Shown here one piece after another: positions 12,216 through 25,100 of a stretch of DNA of 64,000 bases. The notes below the pieces were generated by a model that saw only the letters and a list, made by a program, of their open reading frames with translations, did not search any database and was not told where the DNA came from. This DNA comes from Pictodentalium vernedei (Eukaryota > Mollusca > Scaphopoda > Dentaliida > Dentaliidae), in assembly GCA_031216915.1 (NCBI GenBank), contig CM062296.1, positions 60,129,084 through 60,193,083 of the forward strand. The letters are read 5' to 3'. Positions within the stretch are counted from its first letter, which is position 1. Each line of letters opens with the position of its first letter. Made by a program: the position numbers and the translations under genes.

Positions 12216-12302
12216 TTCATCAAATATTTTATATAACTTCGTCAAATTGCCGTCATGCATGACGGCAATTTGACGAAGTTATATATATATATATATATAT
12301 AT
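12174..12302. repeat. Expanded (TA)n tract with a new palindrome
   Basis: In copy A the equivalent tract near 3052-3066 is a short (TA)n. Here it is longer and interrupted by a ~70-bp segment with the palindrome AACTTCGTCAAATTGCCGTC and its complement. The change arose after the A/A' duplication or between haplotypes. Confidence 0.85.
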
Positions 12303-12319
12303 AAGTTCATCTAATTTAT

Positions 12320-12677
12320 GGGAGCACAATGGCTCAGTGGTAGACTGTTGGACTTCTATGCTAGAGGTCCCAAGTTCGATCCCCATCCAAGACGACCTAT
12401 GTTGTGTCCTTTGGCAAGGCACTTTATCCTGGTTGCCTACATGGGGGCACGATGATGCCGTGTGCTAAGGTGTACTGCACGTCGATGGTGCACATGTCTT
12501 CAACTGCTTGAGTGGAGCTTCAACAGAGTTAGAATGTTGAGGAGCTGACAGTTGCTCGTTGATGGTCGGTGGTTCTCTCTGGGTACTCCGGCTTCCTCCA
12601 CCCATAAAACTGTCATGGTCATGATTAGCCATTGTGCATAAGTATGTGACCTTAAGCACCAATAAATAAATAAATAA
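12320..12677 (+). repeat. tRNA-headed SINE (copy in A')
   Basis: Equivalent of 3083-3440 with a few substitutions (for example CACGTCGATGGTGCAC against CATGTCGATGTTGCAC). The same ATCTAATTTAT duplication flanks it. Confidence 0.88.
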
Positions 12678-12952
12678 TCTAATTTATATTGTGATCATAT
12701 TCTCATTGCCACATTTTCGGCCTTATTGACTCATTCGGTGGACGACTCAAGTCAATAAGGCAGAAAATGTAACAATGAGAATGTGACATGTTTGCCCCTT
12801 TCTGGATAGACTAAATAATACTTTTCCATAGGGATCACAAGTCCAGTTCCCTTCCAGTAAGATAGGTTGATCAGTTTATACACAAACACAGTAAAACTAT
12901 TCTGTTGATTTTTGCTAGGTCTTACAGTTTGGTTTTCTGGTTTGCTACAAAA

Positions 12953-13523
12953 TAGAGCTGAAGGTTAACCAAAACCGAACCAAGGTTTTTATTTTTTTTT
13001 AAAAACCGAAACCGCAACCGTCGACATCCTGTAATCTGAGGTTTTTCGTTTTTTATTAAATACTCTCTTGCTGCAGAAATTCACAGAATGTAGCCATCCC
13101 AGAGTAGTGAGAGTATCCAGACACTGCCAATGGCAGTGTCTGGATACTCTCACTACTCTGGGAAGGCTTCATTCTGTGAATTTCCGACATTTCAGTTTAG
13201 TTGTGTTTGCAGCTTTCCTCAAGTTGCGTGTAGGTGTCAGACCTCGAAAAATGGCGAAGCACAATAAAAGTTCTGTATATTTAGGTAATTATTATATTGG
13301 CCTTCCTGATTCTTCATGTATTATAGCTTATTTCGGGCATTCATTGAGTTTCACTCAATTTCACTACCATTCAGTTGTGACTCCGGACATTAGAATGAGT
13401 TTTATTGAATTTTACTTGGCCTCATGAACAAACCGAAAACCGAACCGAACCGAACCAAGGTTTTTCTCCATCTGAAAAACCAAAACCGAAACCGAACAAG
13501 AAATTTAAAAACCTACAGCTCTA
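12953..13523. mobile_element. hAT-type MITE (copy in A')
   Basis: Same element as 3716-4286, with the same CTACAAAA target duplication and hairpin. Confidence 0.83.
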
Positions 13524-13738
13524 CTACAAAACCAGAACCAAACCAGAAAAACAATAAATCACCCAGCTCCACTCACTCCGAGGTATATGCTAGGTCAGCG
13601 TTGTGTGTCGAAATTTGTACATGCAGGTTTCCTTTGTTACATATTTTTGGAGAGTGCATAACAAGTTGAATCCATAGAAACAATATTCTTTGCTTCTAAA
13701 CGAATATATAGAGGATATTTACAATATTTTAGTAAATA

Positions 13739-14167
13739 CAGTGGAGCCCACTTAATTGGATATCTCTTAATTGTATATCCCTGTTAATTGAATATAATTT
13801 TCAAACACAAAACCATTTACCATACCTTCAGTACGAATTTGATCTGTTAATTGCATATGGGTTGTAGAGTAAACTCCTGTTAATTGTATATAAATTTTTG
13901 TAATATGTCGAAAAAATTACTGTAACACGCACCAATTCCCCTTATTTATCAACCTTTTTGGCCTCACTACATCCAATACAGACATTTATTCTATTATATC
14001 TTGTTTGACAGAGCTCTATGAGCTCTGCCAAACAAAATATAATAGAATAAATGCTCAGTTTACCTCCAGAACATAGGAAACTGATGATATCCCTGTTAAT
14101 TGTATACTCCTGTTAATAGAATAATTTTCACTGGCAAAATGGATATTCAGTTAAGAGGATTCTACTG
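13739..14167. mobile_element. pogo/Tigger-like MITE (copy in A')
   Basis: Same element as 4502-4930, offset 9237 bp, with at least one substitution. Confidence 0.75.
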
Positions 14168-14417
14168 TATCAAGAATTATCTCATGAGTGTGGACCTGAA
14201 AATATTATCAACCGCTCGTGAAAAATAAAAAATACAACTTTCAGGTCCACACTTGTGAGATAATTCCTGATATTCACAAAAGTAACGTAGATTTTCTTTT
14301 AATTATACGCTACATGACATTTTACTGTGCAATATTCAGCCCAATTTCACTGCAAACAGTTTCAAGACAATAACAAAGATCTGCTGATCGTTCTTTCAAG
14401 GCGACATCATGCACCGA

Positions 14418-15282
14418 GGGAGCGCGGTGGCTCAATAGGTAGAGGTGCAGGCTGCAAGCCAAGAGGTCCTCGGTTCGAATCCCACCTGCGGCAACCGCGT
14501 TGTGTCCTTGGGCAGGACACTTCATCCCCATTGCCCGCGTGGGGGCACGATGACACCGTGTACTAAGGCGTGCTGCACGTCGATGGTACACATGTCTTCA
14601 ACCAATCTAACCCTGCCTGTGCTGCAATTAACAGGAGTACAGACACCGTGTACTAAGGCGTGCTGCACGTCGATGGTACACATGTCTTCAACCAATCTAA
14701 CCCTGCCTGTGCTGCAATTAACAGGAGTATTCAATAAAAAAGAGATTGTGTCACTTTCCAATATTCTAGAGATAATCTGGGCATTAACAATTTAATTAAT
14801 TTAACAATTACATTTTACTCTAGATAGATCTAGAGGTGCAGCGATTCAACGCTGGGATATCAATTGAAGAAGAAGAAGAAGAAGAGTTACGATGTTGGGG
14901 AGCTGACAGCTGCTCGTCGTTGCTCGGTGGTTCTCTCTGGGTACTCTGGCTTCCTCCACCCGTAAAACTGTCACTTTCATGATTAGCCATTGTGTTTAAA
15001 TATGTGACCTTAACTGGTAAAGTGCTGAGTTTTTTCTGACAACAAATCAAAGCTCATCATATACTGCTCTCTTACATTTAATTGGATAGTGCCTTATAGG
15101 CACTATCCAATTAAATGTCAGAGAGCAAGGTATTATATAAAAAATCTGATTCATATCAGGGACAATAAAGGCTTCCTCAGGCAGAATGTAGCTACAGACA
15201 GTTATTGCCTGTCACTTTTAGTAAAGCCCAAAATAGGGCTTCCAGCACTCTACCAGTTAAACATCAATAAATAAATAAATAA
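14418..15282 (+). repeat. Interrupted tRNA-headed SINE (copy in A')
   Basis: Same structure as 5181-6045 including the 93-bp internal duplication and the nested TTAA MITE. Confidence 0.83.
15014..15256. mobile_element. TTAA-flanked MITE, CTGGTARAGTGCTG family (copy in A')
   Basis: Equivalent of 5777-6019 inside the duplicated SINE. Confidence 0.78.
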
Positions 15283-15634
15283 TCATGCACCGAAGTGTGA
15301 CGTCATTTAAAAAGCTACTGCGGGACATTTCTCGATATCCATCCAGTGGATATCGAGAAATATCTTTTAGATAATTTGTGATAATTCATAGGCTAGCATA
15401 TAATAAAGAGTTATATAAAGCAGGTTGATTGAATATGAAACTTATAATTGTTATACAGTATTTCTAAACTGAGGCAAAATGTGCGCTTCTAGAACTGAGC
15501 TTGTTAAATATTTTATGATTTGAAAGTTTATCTTGTGTGCCTGAAATTATGCATGTTCCATTTCCTCTTATTTTTTCAGAATAAATGAAATGCCCGAATT
15601 TTCATCTGACTTTTTATTTTGTTTTTACACTTAA

Positions 15635-16260
15635 CCCTTTACCTAACAAACCAGCTGCATCCGTCCAAATAATTCACAAATTTGGCAGTTAAAAATAATA
15701 TTTTTCAAAATTCTTTTCAAAAATCATATGTAATGCCTCATTGGAATGAGCTCATTGACCTCATTCCAGTGAGGAGCCAGCCACATAATATGGTTTTGTT
15801 GAAAATTTGTGAAAAAATTGTAAAAAGAATTAAAATAAGGCCTAAAAAGTTGAAAATCTGTTTCTCAGGCCCCCCTTGGTCATTTTGGCTGCCGCATGCT
15901 GTCTTTTTATAACCAATGCAAACTTAAAAAAATAAAAATTAAATGGTTTATGTCTGATATTTTACTCAAGTTAATAAAATTGATAAATCTGTCCCTTAAG
16001 TGCAACAAGGCTTTTGCAGTGTTTTAACAAAGCCTTCTGGCAGTCAAGATACAAAATACTCCACCACCTATGCTATTATGTAGATAATGATGCCTAAAAG
16101 AAAACAAACCAAGAATATAAACTTTTGATGGCAAAGAAATAATTACAAAAATATAAAATAAAAAACCGCCCACATGCAGTTTTACCGAAAAATGGTCTGA
16201 GAAACAGAAGATCTACTTTGTGAGACTTAAATGTTGATATCCTGTGCGTTGGGTAAAGGG
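15635..16260. mobile_element. TTAA MITE, long subfamily, complete
   Basis: A 626-bp element starting CCCTTTACCTAAC and ending GTTGGGTAAAGGG, with TTAA at 15631-15634 and 16261-16264. It shares its ends and palindromic centre with the short ~235-bp family but has a longer interior. Directly after it, 16265 onward starts CTTGTAGAGTGCTGGAAGC, similar to the end of the other TTAA family, so a second decayed element may abut it. Confidence 0.78.
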
Positions 16261-16894
16261 TTAACTTGTAGAGTGCTGGAAGCACACAACTGGAGTGCAT
16301 ATATCGCATCTTTACGGTTCAAGCCTGAAAATAAGCAATCTGTCATTTGCAGAATGAGGTTCCCAGAGGGTGAATAAGCTGATGCTATCCGATACAGTGG
16401 GCCAATATATCCTCTGGTTACCTCTTTCTGTTTAGGTTTGAGAACTTGGTTCAGATTGAAGTTCACAGAGGGTAAATTTAGTGATGCTACCCTGCTGTGC
16501 AGGGTAGCATCACCAAATTTACACTCTTGGAACCTCATTATGCAGATGACAGTCAGCTTATTTTCTGTCTTGTCAAGGTTTCATGTTCTGTGGATGTGTT
16601 TCATATTATCTTTGAAGTGAATATATTTTGTCTGTATGGATTTATCTTGATACATTTTATGGGAGAGTTTCTGGGGCACTCTGCCATGAATTGTAACAAG
16701 TTAAAGACATGTGAACAAGTTTGACAACCAAAAATAACGTAGTTCTCTACCAGGTAATCAGTACTAGTATACGGCTAGTTAACATTTATTGGTGCACTTC
16801 TGGGCTGGCATAATGTTTAAGCTGTTACCAGCATTTCCAGGGGTAATTCGCATATTGGACACAGCCTACCAAATTTGGTCTGTGAGTTCTAATC

Positions 16895-17160
16895 AAAATA
16901 TCTTGTAGCAGTTTGAAGACCAGTCCTGCCGGAATGTTTTTTGGGGAGTTATGCCCCTTATATTAAATTTCTGACTTGCAGGCAGCGTGAGCATGACAAC
17001 TTGAACAAATGTTACTAAATTTTGTCTTTGGGTTCCACTTGGAAGAGTTAAAAAACAGTCCTGCATAAATTTCTTTTCAGGAGTTATGCCCCTTAGACTG
17101 TTTTCTTTTTTGAATTTCCGACTTGGGGTCAATATTGGCATGATAACTTGAACAAAGGTT
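16895..17160. repeat. Imperfect ~130-bp tandem duplication
   Basis: Two diverged units each with GGAGTTATGCCCCTTA and a following ATGACAACTTGAACAAA-type segment. No gene is visible here. Confidence 0.55.
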
Positions 17161-17492
17161 ATCTGGTATTTACTGTATAGCCATGGATTCTCAAAGTGAC
17201 CCTAAACACCAATAAGTGAATAAATCTCAAAATAAGTTGTCATGTAATAAGACCTTACAAGTTAGGGACACATGTCCACCATTGCTGTACTTGTCTTCCT
17301 GTCATGGTTTTATTCAACTTGATCTTTAAGTACATAGATTTATTTAATTTCTTGTAAAAATGACTGAAAAAGACGAGATATTAACATTCAGACTTCAAGG
17401 GAGACAGCCACTTGAGTGAAACGACCCGCCAAATCTAATTTTCACTTAATTGTCCGGTATGGTGGATATATCTAAATTGATTATCCCTGTTA

Positions 17493-17725
17493 TTGCTTTA
17501 CGCAACACAAAGGCAGACGACACTTGCAGACAAAATTCTTGAATAACTAATTTTTTTCATTTTTTGTGTCAAAAACATAGCTCATAACCCCTCATTGGAA
17601 CAAGCTCAATGAGCTTATTTCAGTGAGGGGTCATAAGCTAGAATGTTAAGGCAAATAATGAAAATTGAATGGTAATTTTTTGTGGATTGTGCTGCTTGGT
17701 TTTGGCCATTACATTGGGTAAAGGG
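17493..17725. mobile_element. Palindromic TTAA MITE, decayed left end
   Basis: The core matches the ~235-bp family (CAGACGACACTTGCA...GTTGGGTAAAGGG-type end, TTAA at 17726-17729). The left end is degraded (GCTTTACGCAAC). The centre reads GGAACAAGCTCAATGAGCTT. Confidence 0.6.
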
Positions 17726-17992
17726 TTAATTCAAAATAAGTTCCAAACACAAATTCGCAAAACCATTTACCATACCTTCAGTACAAATTCGACTTGTTAG
17801 TTGCATATTGGTTATTGAGTAACCTCCCATTAATTGAATAACAAATCTTGCAATCTGTCAGAGAAGTTACCCAACAATCACCAAATTCTCCTTGTTTAAA
17901 GACCTGTTTGGCATCAGTTCACATCCAGTACAGACATTTAATCTTTTATATCTTGTTTGAAAGATCCCATGAGCTCTGTCAAATAAGATATA

Positions 17993-18403
17993 CAGTGGAT
18001 CCCACTTAACTGGATATCTCTTAATTGTATATCCCTGTTAATTGAATATAATTTCCCAACACAAAACTGTCTACCACACCTGTTAATTGAATATAGGTTA
18101 CAGTGTAAACTCCTGTTAATTGAATAAAAAAATGTTGTAACCTGTCGAGAAATTACCCTGACTCTCCCCAGTTTTCCTTAGTTTATAGACCTATTTGGCC
18201 TCAGTACATCCAATACAGGCATTTAATCGATTACATTTTGTTTGACAGAGCTCATGGAGCTCTGTCAAACAAGATATAATAGAATAAATGCTAAGTTTAT
18301 CTCTAGAATACAGGAAAGTGACAAATTCCTGTGAACTGAATATTCCTGTTAATTGGTTAATTTCCATTGGCAAAGTGGCTATTCAATTAACAGGGTCCCA
18401 CTG
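17993..18403. mobile_element. pogo/Tigger-like MITE, third copy
   Basis: Starts CAGTGGATCCCACTTAACTG after TA and ends with the complement of CAGTGGGACCCTGTTAATTG before TA. The central hairpin ACAGAGCTCATGGAGCTCTG is kept. An internal, end-less fragment of the same family lies at about 17750-17985, and another piece at 18702-18775. Confidence 0.75.
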
Positions 18404-18462
18404 TAATAGAATAAATTACTCTTTTATGTCCAGAATAAGGAAAATGACCAGATCCCTGTTAA

Positions 18463-18697
18463 CCTTTTACCCAATGTAATGGCCAAAACCGTCCATCGCT
18501 GTTCTAAAAAATTGCCAAGTAATTTTCATTGTTTTTTCATTTTTTGTCTCAAAAACATAGGTTATGATCCATCGTTGGAACGAGCTCGTTCCAACAAGGG
18601 ATCATAACCTATGTTTTTGAGACAAAAAATTTAAAAAATTAGTTATTCAAGAATCTTTTTTTGCAAGTGTCGTCTGCTTTCCATGTTAGGTAAAGGG
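18463..18697. mobile_element. Palindromic TTAA MITE
   Basis: 235 bp, TTAA at 18459-18462 and 18698-18701, in the reverse orientation relative to most copies. The centre is GGAACGAGCTCGTTCC. Confidence 0.8.
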
Positions 18698-18969
18698 TTA
18701 ATTGAACACAAATGGTAATTGAATAATTTACACTGGCAAAGTGGTTTTTGAAGTACAACAGGGATTCACCGTATTAACATGGTTTTCTTCCTTTCCAAAT
18801 ATATCCCAACTCTCTCAAAAACAAGAGGAGCCATTTCCAATAATGCAGTCACATTTGTTTTTCCTGAATGAAGTTAAGATTAGAACAGTTATTATTTAAA
18901 TGCATGGGGTCAATCAATACTGGTAGGCCTTTATATTAAGTCATGGCTCATTAACTATTTATAAATTAT

Positions 18970-19117
18970 TCACTGAAGGCCCCATTTTTCTCTCAGCTCT
19001 TCCATTGTCACTCCTTTTTTCTCAACCGAATCTTTTCCATATGCTCCAAATTTTGGTTTCGGTTTACTGAAGTCACCAACATACCTCAAGTCGGCTGGTT
19101 GACTAGCTGGCTGCCAC
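18970..19117 (-). CDS. PhyH gene terminal exon
   Basis: The acceptor is TTTTTAATATTTCAAG. The exon gives 48 residues and a TGA stop: WQPASQPADLRYVGDFSKPK and a basic tail ending EELREKWGLQ. The RWQPAS...RYVG ending is common in PhyH-family proteins. The 3' untranslated region should run left of 18970; I see no canonical AATAAA close by. Confidence 0.87.
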
Positions 19118-22100
19118 CTTGAAATATTAAAAATAAAATATTCTTTCAGGCAAAATACTGGTAGTTTCCTGTGAGATCCCCAGAAGGTGGAGCAGTTTTG
19201 CGACATGGTTAGGCGAGAGGTAACATTTTCCAACAGTGTTCATTGATCGTCGGAAACGAACTTGAAACCTAATTTAGTATACTTATTTAACCCTTTACCT
19301 AACATGAAAAGCAGACGACACTTTCAAAAAAAAATCTTGAATAACTAATTTTTTTCATTTGTTGTCTCAGAAATTTAGGTTATGACCCCTCATTGGAACG
19401 AGCTCACCGAGCTCGTTCCAATGATGGGTCATAAGCTATGTTTTTGAGACAAAAAATGGAAAAAAATGAAATTAATTGGCGATTTTTGAGAATAGCGCTG
19501 GGCTGTTTTGGCCATTACGTTGGGTAAAGGGTTAACCCTAATTCACCCAACGAATGGGCTGCATCTTTCCACATAACTTACAAATTTAGCAGCTGAAAAA
19601 GAAATATCTCCAAAAATCGTATGTGACTCCTCAGTGGAATGAGCACGATGAGCTCATTCCAATAATAAGTCCCACGATATGGTTTGGGGGAAATATTTTG
19701 AAAATATTTTTTTTAAAAACTGATTAAAGTAAATTTTCAAATTTTGAGATCGTTAGTTTCGGGTAAAGGATTAAAATGGACACCTTTTTTCAAATTATCA
19801 AGTTTTGCAGAAATGGGTATCTGAATGACCAGCAGTTACTTTACATCCCAGAAGCTACCTCAGGTAGGTCTGCATATAGTGTAGAAATTATTATATATAT
19901 CATATTCAGGGCTTATATTTCGCCGAGAATCCTTGAATTGATTCACACAATGATTTGCGCAACAAAATCAGCAAGAATCCATCTGGATTCTCTCTCCACC
20001 GCTGTTGGATTCGCGTGAAAAGAATTCAGTCAATTTAACCCTTTATCTGACATAACGGCAACAAATTAACCAATGCAAGGCTAACGTGATCAAATTTATC
20101 CTGACAGTTTGTCAGTAAAATTGTACAAATATAGCCGTCATTCGAACCGGTTCAATAGGCCGGTTCCAATGACATCCATATTTGTAAGGTTTCATAAATA
20201 TTGTTTATTTTTTTTTTAAAATATCAAATTTAGTTTATGCATTAAACATTAAAAAGCTGTGTTGGGTAAAGGGTTAACATGTGTTATAACTTATCAGTAT
20301 ACAACATAGGCTCAACCATGGTGGCCTCATGGGATCTTTGGACATTCATAGAAGGTATGGATTCTCGCAGCCATTTTCACGAGGCTCCAAATCGATTCTC
20401 GTGAATTTAGTTGAAATATATATAAGCCCAGCATATTGCTGATATTTTAGGTGCGCAGGAACAGGTAGAACTAAGACTAGGCATAAAGTCAAACAGTTTA
20501 CTTGTAGACTAGCCACAACAATGTTGCTAACCTGAACTAGATGTAATACTGTGGTTTTGTCGTTGAAACACCGGGAAGTGAGCAGGACTTGTTTTTTTTT
20601 TTTGGCAGTAAAATAGGATCCGTAACCAAAGGCTGAGATAGTGGGGAGTGTAGGTATAAATGATTGGCTAAACTTGACTTCATACCTAAGTTACCGTCAT
20701 GAGATAACCAAAGATGCTGACAGTGACTTTAAACACCAATACAGTTTGAAACTAGAAGTCCTGTCACAATTGGCACAGTACGTGCTTCTTAGTTAATGCT
20801 TTCCTTACCGCAGAAGAATGAAGTTGTCTAACTGAAATACACAAGGAGGTTTGTGCTGTGCATTTTAAAATAGAATGCATTATTAGAGAGGTTGGTAGAG
20901 AAGTCACGAACTGAACCCATCAAACAAACAGAAAATATTGAGTCTACACTATGAAGGGTGGATTATTACTAAATCGCTGGGTGATAGACTTTTCACTAAG
21001 CAATTTTTTTCCAATTTCTGAGGACAAAACACAAGCAGCACCTGCAAACTTTCATCACATGGACCACCGTGTTGCACCCGGTGGTCCATGTGATGAAAGT
21101 TTGCAAGTGTTTCTTGTGCTAATTTGAAAAATAATAACTTTTCGGGTGGAGAATATATGGCGCTGCGATTCAGTGGTAATCCACTCTCTTCATAATGTAT
21201 ATGTAGTCGAATTTTAATCTATCTTTACATTATTACATGTACAGATATCCAAATTTTACGGAGTCAAATAAGAATGTCAATTACAGAATGCCTTATATAG
21301 CCCGTTTATATGTATACATGGGAAATTAAGCAATCAGATTGAACATTTTGAAGGCCTGAGCGAAAGTATAACTAGGAAGTAGTGTTGCAAGTCAATATTA
21401 ATGGATGATAGTATAGCCAATAGTACTGGTACAAGGCCACAATGGCACAAGACTGCTGTAGAAGGTAATGATAGGACAAATAGACCCTAGACAAGTAGTA
21501 GCCTTGGAGATAAGATGGAAGCCGTTGGTAAGACTACCTGCATAGGCGCTGGGTCATAGGTATCCTTAAATACCGAAATGAGGCTAAGAGAGCTAGTAGA
21601 TTAGACCTCATTGAGGGATTTTTTCATGACCCTCATGGCCTCAAACGAAATGAGGCTAAGAGGGATAATAAATTAGACCTCATTGAGGGATATCTCATAG
21701 CCCGCATGGCCTCATACTGCTAAAATGGGATGCCGAAGGCCAAACGTTCTCCAAAATGGGGTGCCACTGGATATGACTGTTAAATACCAAGAAGAGGCTA
21801 AGAGGGATAGTAAATTAGACCTCATTGAGGGATTTCTCATGCCCTCATATTACAAAAAAGGGATTCTCCAAAAGGTATCCTCGATAGGTATCCTCAAATA
21901 ATACAATACCAGGTCATAGGTATCCTCAAATACTGAAATGCGGCTAAGAGGGATAGTAAATTAGGCCTCATTGGCGGATTTTTTCATAGCCTCAAACGAA
22001 ACGAGGTTAAGAGGGATAGTAAATTAGACCTCATTGGGGGATTTTCTAATGAACCTTGTGGCCTCATACGACAAAAAAGGGATTCTCTAGACGATATCTT

Positions 22101-25100
22101 CGATAGGTATCCTCAAATAATACAATACCAGGTCATAGGTATCCTCAAATACTGAAATGAGTCGTATGTGCGAGTCACTCGTTCGAGTAAATAATCTATG
22201 GCTTATTTGCTCGGTGGCATTCGAGTGGTTCAAGCAATGACTTATCAGTAACCACTCGATAGATTCTTGGCATTAGGAATGAAACAGGCTTTCATGGAGG
22301 TTGTCTATCAGTGGCTATAGTCCAAAGAGGCCCCTCAGTACTATAGCACTACGTGCTACTATTATAAGCCATGGTATGACGGTCCTAAAAAAGGATTCTG
22401 AAAGAATTCGAAATAGTACAACTTGTCGGGTTGCTTGTGGCAATTCCACGAAGTATCCAAGCCAGAAAAATTCTCCTATTTAATCGAGCGAAGCTCCTGT
22501 GCCCCTCGGTACTATAGCACTACATGCTAAGCCGATAAAATGGGGAATATGTAGTAGATAAATTGTTTTTTGGTGATTTGGAGGGATTGTCGGGTTTATT
22601 TGGGTAATTCTACAAATCGGGAAATTACTCTTGTACAAAAGAACATACCCTCGGAACAAACCCCTGCCCTATAAGAAGGTTTTAGGTCATATGACAACCA
22701 CATGCTACCATAGACACCAAGATGGCAGACTCTAGTATAAAAATGTCCGAAGGAAACACGTATCACCCTAACAACACGCGCTGCATATGTGCACTAGGAC
22801 CATGAATCACTATGGGGATGATGTCACAAGATGGCCACTCACGCGGGTTACCATGACAATACAACATGACCACTGGGTCACGTGACCTGACGTCACTTCA
22901 GAGGTCTCCCCAATGCGGGATGGTTACCTCATCTCCTGCTACTCACGGGTTCACTTCGCAAATTTGGTTGGCGATAAAATATGTTCTTTTTGTTGATAGT
23001 AACTGTTGTCAAATGAATTGCTGAGTGTCTTTCTAATAATTGTTTTTTTTTATAGACATGAAGGCATGTAATAAACACAGAACGACATGCATAAGTGAAT
23101 GGGTTAATCGATATGCAATCGTGCCATATCGATTAACCCTTTACCTAACGTGAAAAGCAGACGACACTTGCAAAAAAAATTCTTGAATAACTAATTTTTT
23201 TCATTTTTTGTCTCAAAAACATAGGTTATGACCCCTCGTTGGAACGAGCTCGTTCCAACGAGGGGTCATAACCTATGTTTTTGAGACAAAAAATGAAAAA
23301 AATAGTGAAAATTAATTGGCGATTTTGAGAATAGCGCTGGCCGGTTTTGGCCGTTACGTTGGGTAAAGGGTTAACCCATTCACATACGCGTGCTGTTCTG
23401 TGTATTAAAATAAGCGGTTGTTATATACATACCTTGTATCACAGCTGATTCTCACAAAGTCTGAAATATTGGTGGTTGACATATGAACTGTCCTGTAAAG
23501 ATAAATATAACAGTGATAAATTTGTTTAACTCTCTGGAAGGACTGTTACATCCCAGCTCTGCAACCAAATGTCGTCACTTCAACCATGAATAATACTTTT
23601 ACCATTTTATTTTTACCTTTAACCCTTTACCCAACATGAAAAGCAGACGACACTTGCAAACAAAATTCTTGAATAACTATTTTTTTTCATTTTTTGTCTC
23701 AAAAGCATAGGTTATGACCCCTCGTTGGAACGAGCTCGACGAGCTCGTTCCAACGAGGGGTCATAACCTATGTTTTTGAGACAAAAAATGAAAATATTTT
23801 GAAAATTAATTGGCGATTTTTGAGAATAGCGCTGGCCGGTTTTGGCCGTTACGTTGGGTAAAGGGTTAAAAGTTTTGACTTGAAAACAGGAAGTCAAAAC
23901 AGGACGAGATCTTCTGCAAGTCCGTGTTTTCACAGGATCTTGTATTTGTGGAATTTAATATAATAAGTATATTAGAAATTATATCAATACTACAAAAAAC
24001 GTGTTTTTTTTAATATTGATAATATAATATATATTATACTGACATTAAATTCTGCAAATACGACAAGTGCCTGTCAGTGTTTTTGTCTTGGGCAGTTGTC
24101 CTCAAAAACGAACAATGTCTGGCTCAGCTTTTGAGTTTAATCCAAATATGAAGATCTCCAAAGTTACATGTAACCACAGAAACGCACAAACAATTGCCTA
24201 ACCATGTGGTTGTTAGACAGAAGACATGTTCTGACAATTCACTGGAGTGTACCGATAGAAAATATTTTTAGGAACAATCTGCATTTTAGAATTTAGATAA
24301 GCAATCCAATGTTCATATGTTGCATTCGGGGGCGCGGTGGCTCAGTAGGTAGAGGTGCAGGCTGCAAGCCGAGAGGTCCTCGGTTCGAATTCCACCCTCG
24401 GAAACCGCGTTGTGCCTTGGGAAAGACACTTCACCCCCATTGCCCACGCGGGGGCACGGTGGCGTTGTGTACTGAGACGTACTGCACGATGGTGCACCTG
24501 TCTTCAACCAATGCTAACCCTGCTTGTGTGGAGTTGGTATGTTGGGGAGCTGACAGTTGTTCGGTGGTTCTCTCCAGGTACTTTGGCTTCCTCCACCCGT
24601 AAAACTGTCATGGTCATGATTAGCCATTGTGCAGAAATATGTGACCTTAAACACCAATAAATGAATAATAAATATATGTTGCATTCAAATCCACCTGTTT
24701 AACAAATCAGTTGGGTAGATGAAGCTGTTGTACATTTGCGTTGCTTCAAAGAAAATATTATTTTTTTAAATAATTTTTTAAAATTTAGTCGGATGGAATA
24801 TTTCAGTTGGTCAGACCAGGGGCGGCGGACAGTCGATAAAAGTGGACGGGCACAAATTTACAATGGTACCATGATTCCACCCAGTGTTTGAAATGTTACA
24901 TAGAGATTATTACCATTATGTGGATGTACAAAATATGTATCCGAGTCGAGTTCAGGGTTCTAAGGGGAGATCACGACGAGTTGGAAGACGAGTCGTGATC
25001 TACCCTTAGAACCCGGAGCGAGACTCTGATACATATTTTGTACATCCACATTATGGTAATAATCATTTATCTTACAATATGTTGGGGATAAGTCAAGAAT

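Larger units (their letters stand above)
11865..16167 (+). repeat. Segmental duplication, copy A'
   Basis: Second copy of 2741-6930. Past 16167 it continues into the intact right part of a TTAA MITE that is cut off in copy A at 6930. It could be a true tandem duplication or two haplotypes placed in series by the assembler. Confidence 0.9.

Noticed and set aside
16265-16753. Second CTGGTARAGTGCTG-type element
   Set aside because: The left end is similar (CTTGTAGAGTGCTGGAAGC) and CTCTACCAG occurs at 16745-16753, but the following bases are GTAA rather than TTAA and the interior differs.
18970-19233. Continuous 87-codon frame including GSHRKLPVF
   Set aside because: The part before 19117 lies upstream of a good splice acceptor and does not resemble the family; the GSH there is coincidental.
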